Below, piece by piece: positions 5,434 to 6,022 of a stretch of DNA of 6,022 nt. Source of the stretch: CAYTLQ01 sp964438715 (GTDB lineage: Bacteria; Bacteroidota; Ignavibacteria; Ignavibacteriales; Ignavibacteriaceae); assembly GCA_964438715.1 (NCBI GenBank), contig CAYTLQ010000222.1, positions 1 to 6,022 on the forward strand, given 5' to 3'. Positions within the stretch are counted from its first letter, which is position 1; each line of letters opens with the position of its first letter. Position numbers and translations under genes: made by a program. The notes under the pieces are model-generated. The model did not search any database. It had not been told where the DNA came from and saw nothing but the letters and a program-made list of their open reading frames with translations.

Positions 5434-5757
5434 ATGATCTGGATGATTTTGTTACTTGCCGGACTCCTCGAAGTAGTTTGGGCAGTTGGGCTAAAATATA
5501 CACGCGGATTTACACTTCTTTTTCCATCGGTCATAACTGTTGCTGCCATGGTTGGAAGCATGGCTCTTTTAGCAACTGCCGTAAAAAATCTTCCAATAGG
5601 TACTGCGTATGCGGTTTGGACCGGAATTGGAACAGTTGGTACAGTTCTTTGGGGTATCTTTTATCTGGGGGAACCAAAGGACGGATTACGCTTGTTCTTT
5701 ATTTTTTTAATACTTATTGGTATTTTAGGGCTGAAGTTTGTTACAAAGCAATCCTGA
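5434..5757 (+). CDS. sugE: SugE/Gdx-type small multidrug resistance (SMR) transporter
   Basis: This 107-residue inner-membrane protein has four helices (about 3-20, 29-49, 57-79 and 86-103) and full family length. It belongs to the SugE/Gdx branch of the SMR family, whose members exchange protons for guanidinium and some export quaternary ammonium compounds. Branch features are LLEVVWAVGLKYTRGF near the start and GTAYAVWTGIGTVG at 56-69. The residues known to form the Gdx binding site are in place: Glu13 (proton/substrate site), Trp16, Ser42, Tyr59 and Trp62. It should act as a dual-topology dimer, since only one SMR gene is present. AAAGGA at 5424-5429 precedes the ATG by four bases. The 85-base leader shows no guanidine riboswitch that I can recognise. 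Substrate preference cannot be settled from sequence alone. Confidence 0.93.
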   Translation: MIWMILLLAGLLEVVWAVGLKYTRGFTLLFPSVITVAAMVGSMALLATAVKNLPIGTAYAVWTGIGTVGTVLWGIFYLGEPKDGLRLFFIFLILIGILGLKFVTKQS

Positions 5758-5761
5758 AACT

Positions 5762-5789
5762 TTGGCAAACAAAATGAGTCTAATACATT
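5762..5789 (+). promoter_or_regulatory. Candidate promoter of the htpX-like gene
   Basis: TTGGCA (5762-5767) and TACATT (5784-5789), 16 bases apart, resemble a sigma-70 promoter. They lie just after the sugE stop and about 30 bases before the next ATG. If real, the protease gene has its own promoter apart from any readthrough from sugE. Based on consensus resemblance only. Confidence 0.3.
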
Positions 5790-5817
5790 ATGATGAAAAT
5801 GATTAATTGAGGAAAAT

Positions 5818-6022
5818 ATGAATACCCTGAAAACTGTATTTTTGATGACATTAATGATGGTGCTGTTTTTGTTTATCGGTAACGCCCTCGGCGGGAAAAC
5901 CGGTATGACTATTGCTTTTATATTTGCACTGGCTATGAATTTTGGTTCTTATTGGTTCTCCGATAAAATAGTTCTTTCAATGTATGGGGCAAAAGAAATA
6001 TCACGGTCGGAAGCTCCTAAAT
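5818..6022 (+). CDS. htpX: HtpX-type M48 family zinc metalloprotease, N-terminal part (cut by window end)
   Basis: HtpX is a membrane-bound zinc metalloprotease with an active site facing the cytoplasm; it degrades misfolded membrane proteins. Only the first 68 codons are in the window. They match the start of the family closely: MNTLKTVFLM, two hydrophobic segments at about 7-25 and 29-49, then AMNFGSYWFSDKIVLSMYGA (39-58) and the SEAP segment leading into the protease domain. The FGSYWFSDKIVLxMYGA block is characteristic. The HEXXH zinc site lies beyond the window and cannot be checked. GAGGA at 5809-5813, four bases before the ATG, supports the start. The 60-base gap after sugE contains a candidate promoter. 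Confidence 0.9.
   Translation, partial: MNTLKTVFLMTLMMVLFLFIGNALGGKTGMTIAFIFALAMNFGSYWFSDKIVLSMYGAKEISRSEAPK

Noticed and set aside
5478..5777. Second plus-strand frame of 99 codons overlapping sugE
   Set aside because: Its translation is low-complexity and unlike any family, whereas the sugE frame matches the SMR family over its whole length.

Overview
The window looks like chromosomal DNA from a member of the Bacteroidota/Ignavibacteriota/Chlorobi (FCB) group. The base composition is moderately AT-rich, roughly 38-40% G+C by eye. The main clue is a Ton energising cluster in the order exbB-exbD-exbD-tonB followed by a PstS-like lipoprotein, an arrangement typical of this group. Both ExbD proteins and TonB carry Bacteroidota-style sequence features. 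Several genes have clear AGGAG or GGAGG ribosome binding sites, and two probably start at GTG and TTG. That is more like Ignavibacteria or Chlorobi than classical Bacteroidia, where such sites are rare. This placement is inference.

Left two thirds (1-3899, minus strand): one compact operon transcribed right to left. It encodes the proton-channel subunit ExbB (GTG start), a long ExbD with a central insertion, a second ExbD with a basic N-terminal tail, TonB, a 72-residue two-helix membrane protein, and a PstS-family substrate-binding lipoprotein. Gaps are 2 to 35 bases, or genes overlap. ExbB and the ExbDs form the proton-driven motor, and TonB carries its output to outer-membrane receptors. 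The roles of the small membrane protein and the PstS-like lipoprotein are not known from the sequence. The PstS-like frame is cut by an in-frame TAA at 127-129, yet it continues open to the left edge and reads there like the C-terminal part of the same family. This is therefore either a nonsense-mutated gene, a sequencing error or a readthrough case, and it is the most notable observation in the window.

Middle (3900-4949): a 272-base gap holds an RNA-type hairpin, which folds better on the minus strand, and a candidate promoter for the ton operon. Next comes a free-standing von Willebrand factor A (VWA) domain protein on the minus strand, with a complete metal-binding (MIDAS) motif and a TTG start. 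A 214-base divergent intergenic region follows, containing a perfect 14-base palindrome (GTGACAATTGTCAC) and two lesser dyads.

Right end (4950-6022, plus strand): an unrecognised 132-residue soluble helical protein, a SugE/Gdx-type small multidrug resistance (guanidinium) exporter, and the first 68 codons of an HtpX-type M48 membrane metalloprotease that runs off the window.

I did not find RNA genes, insertion sequences, CRISPR arrays or phage genes. No clear new defence or mobile system is visible. The least explained parts are the interrupted PstS-like gene, the VWA/132-residue divergent pair with its palindrome, and the small membrane protein in the ton operon.
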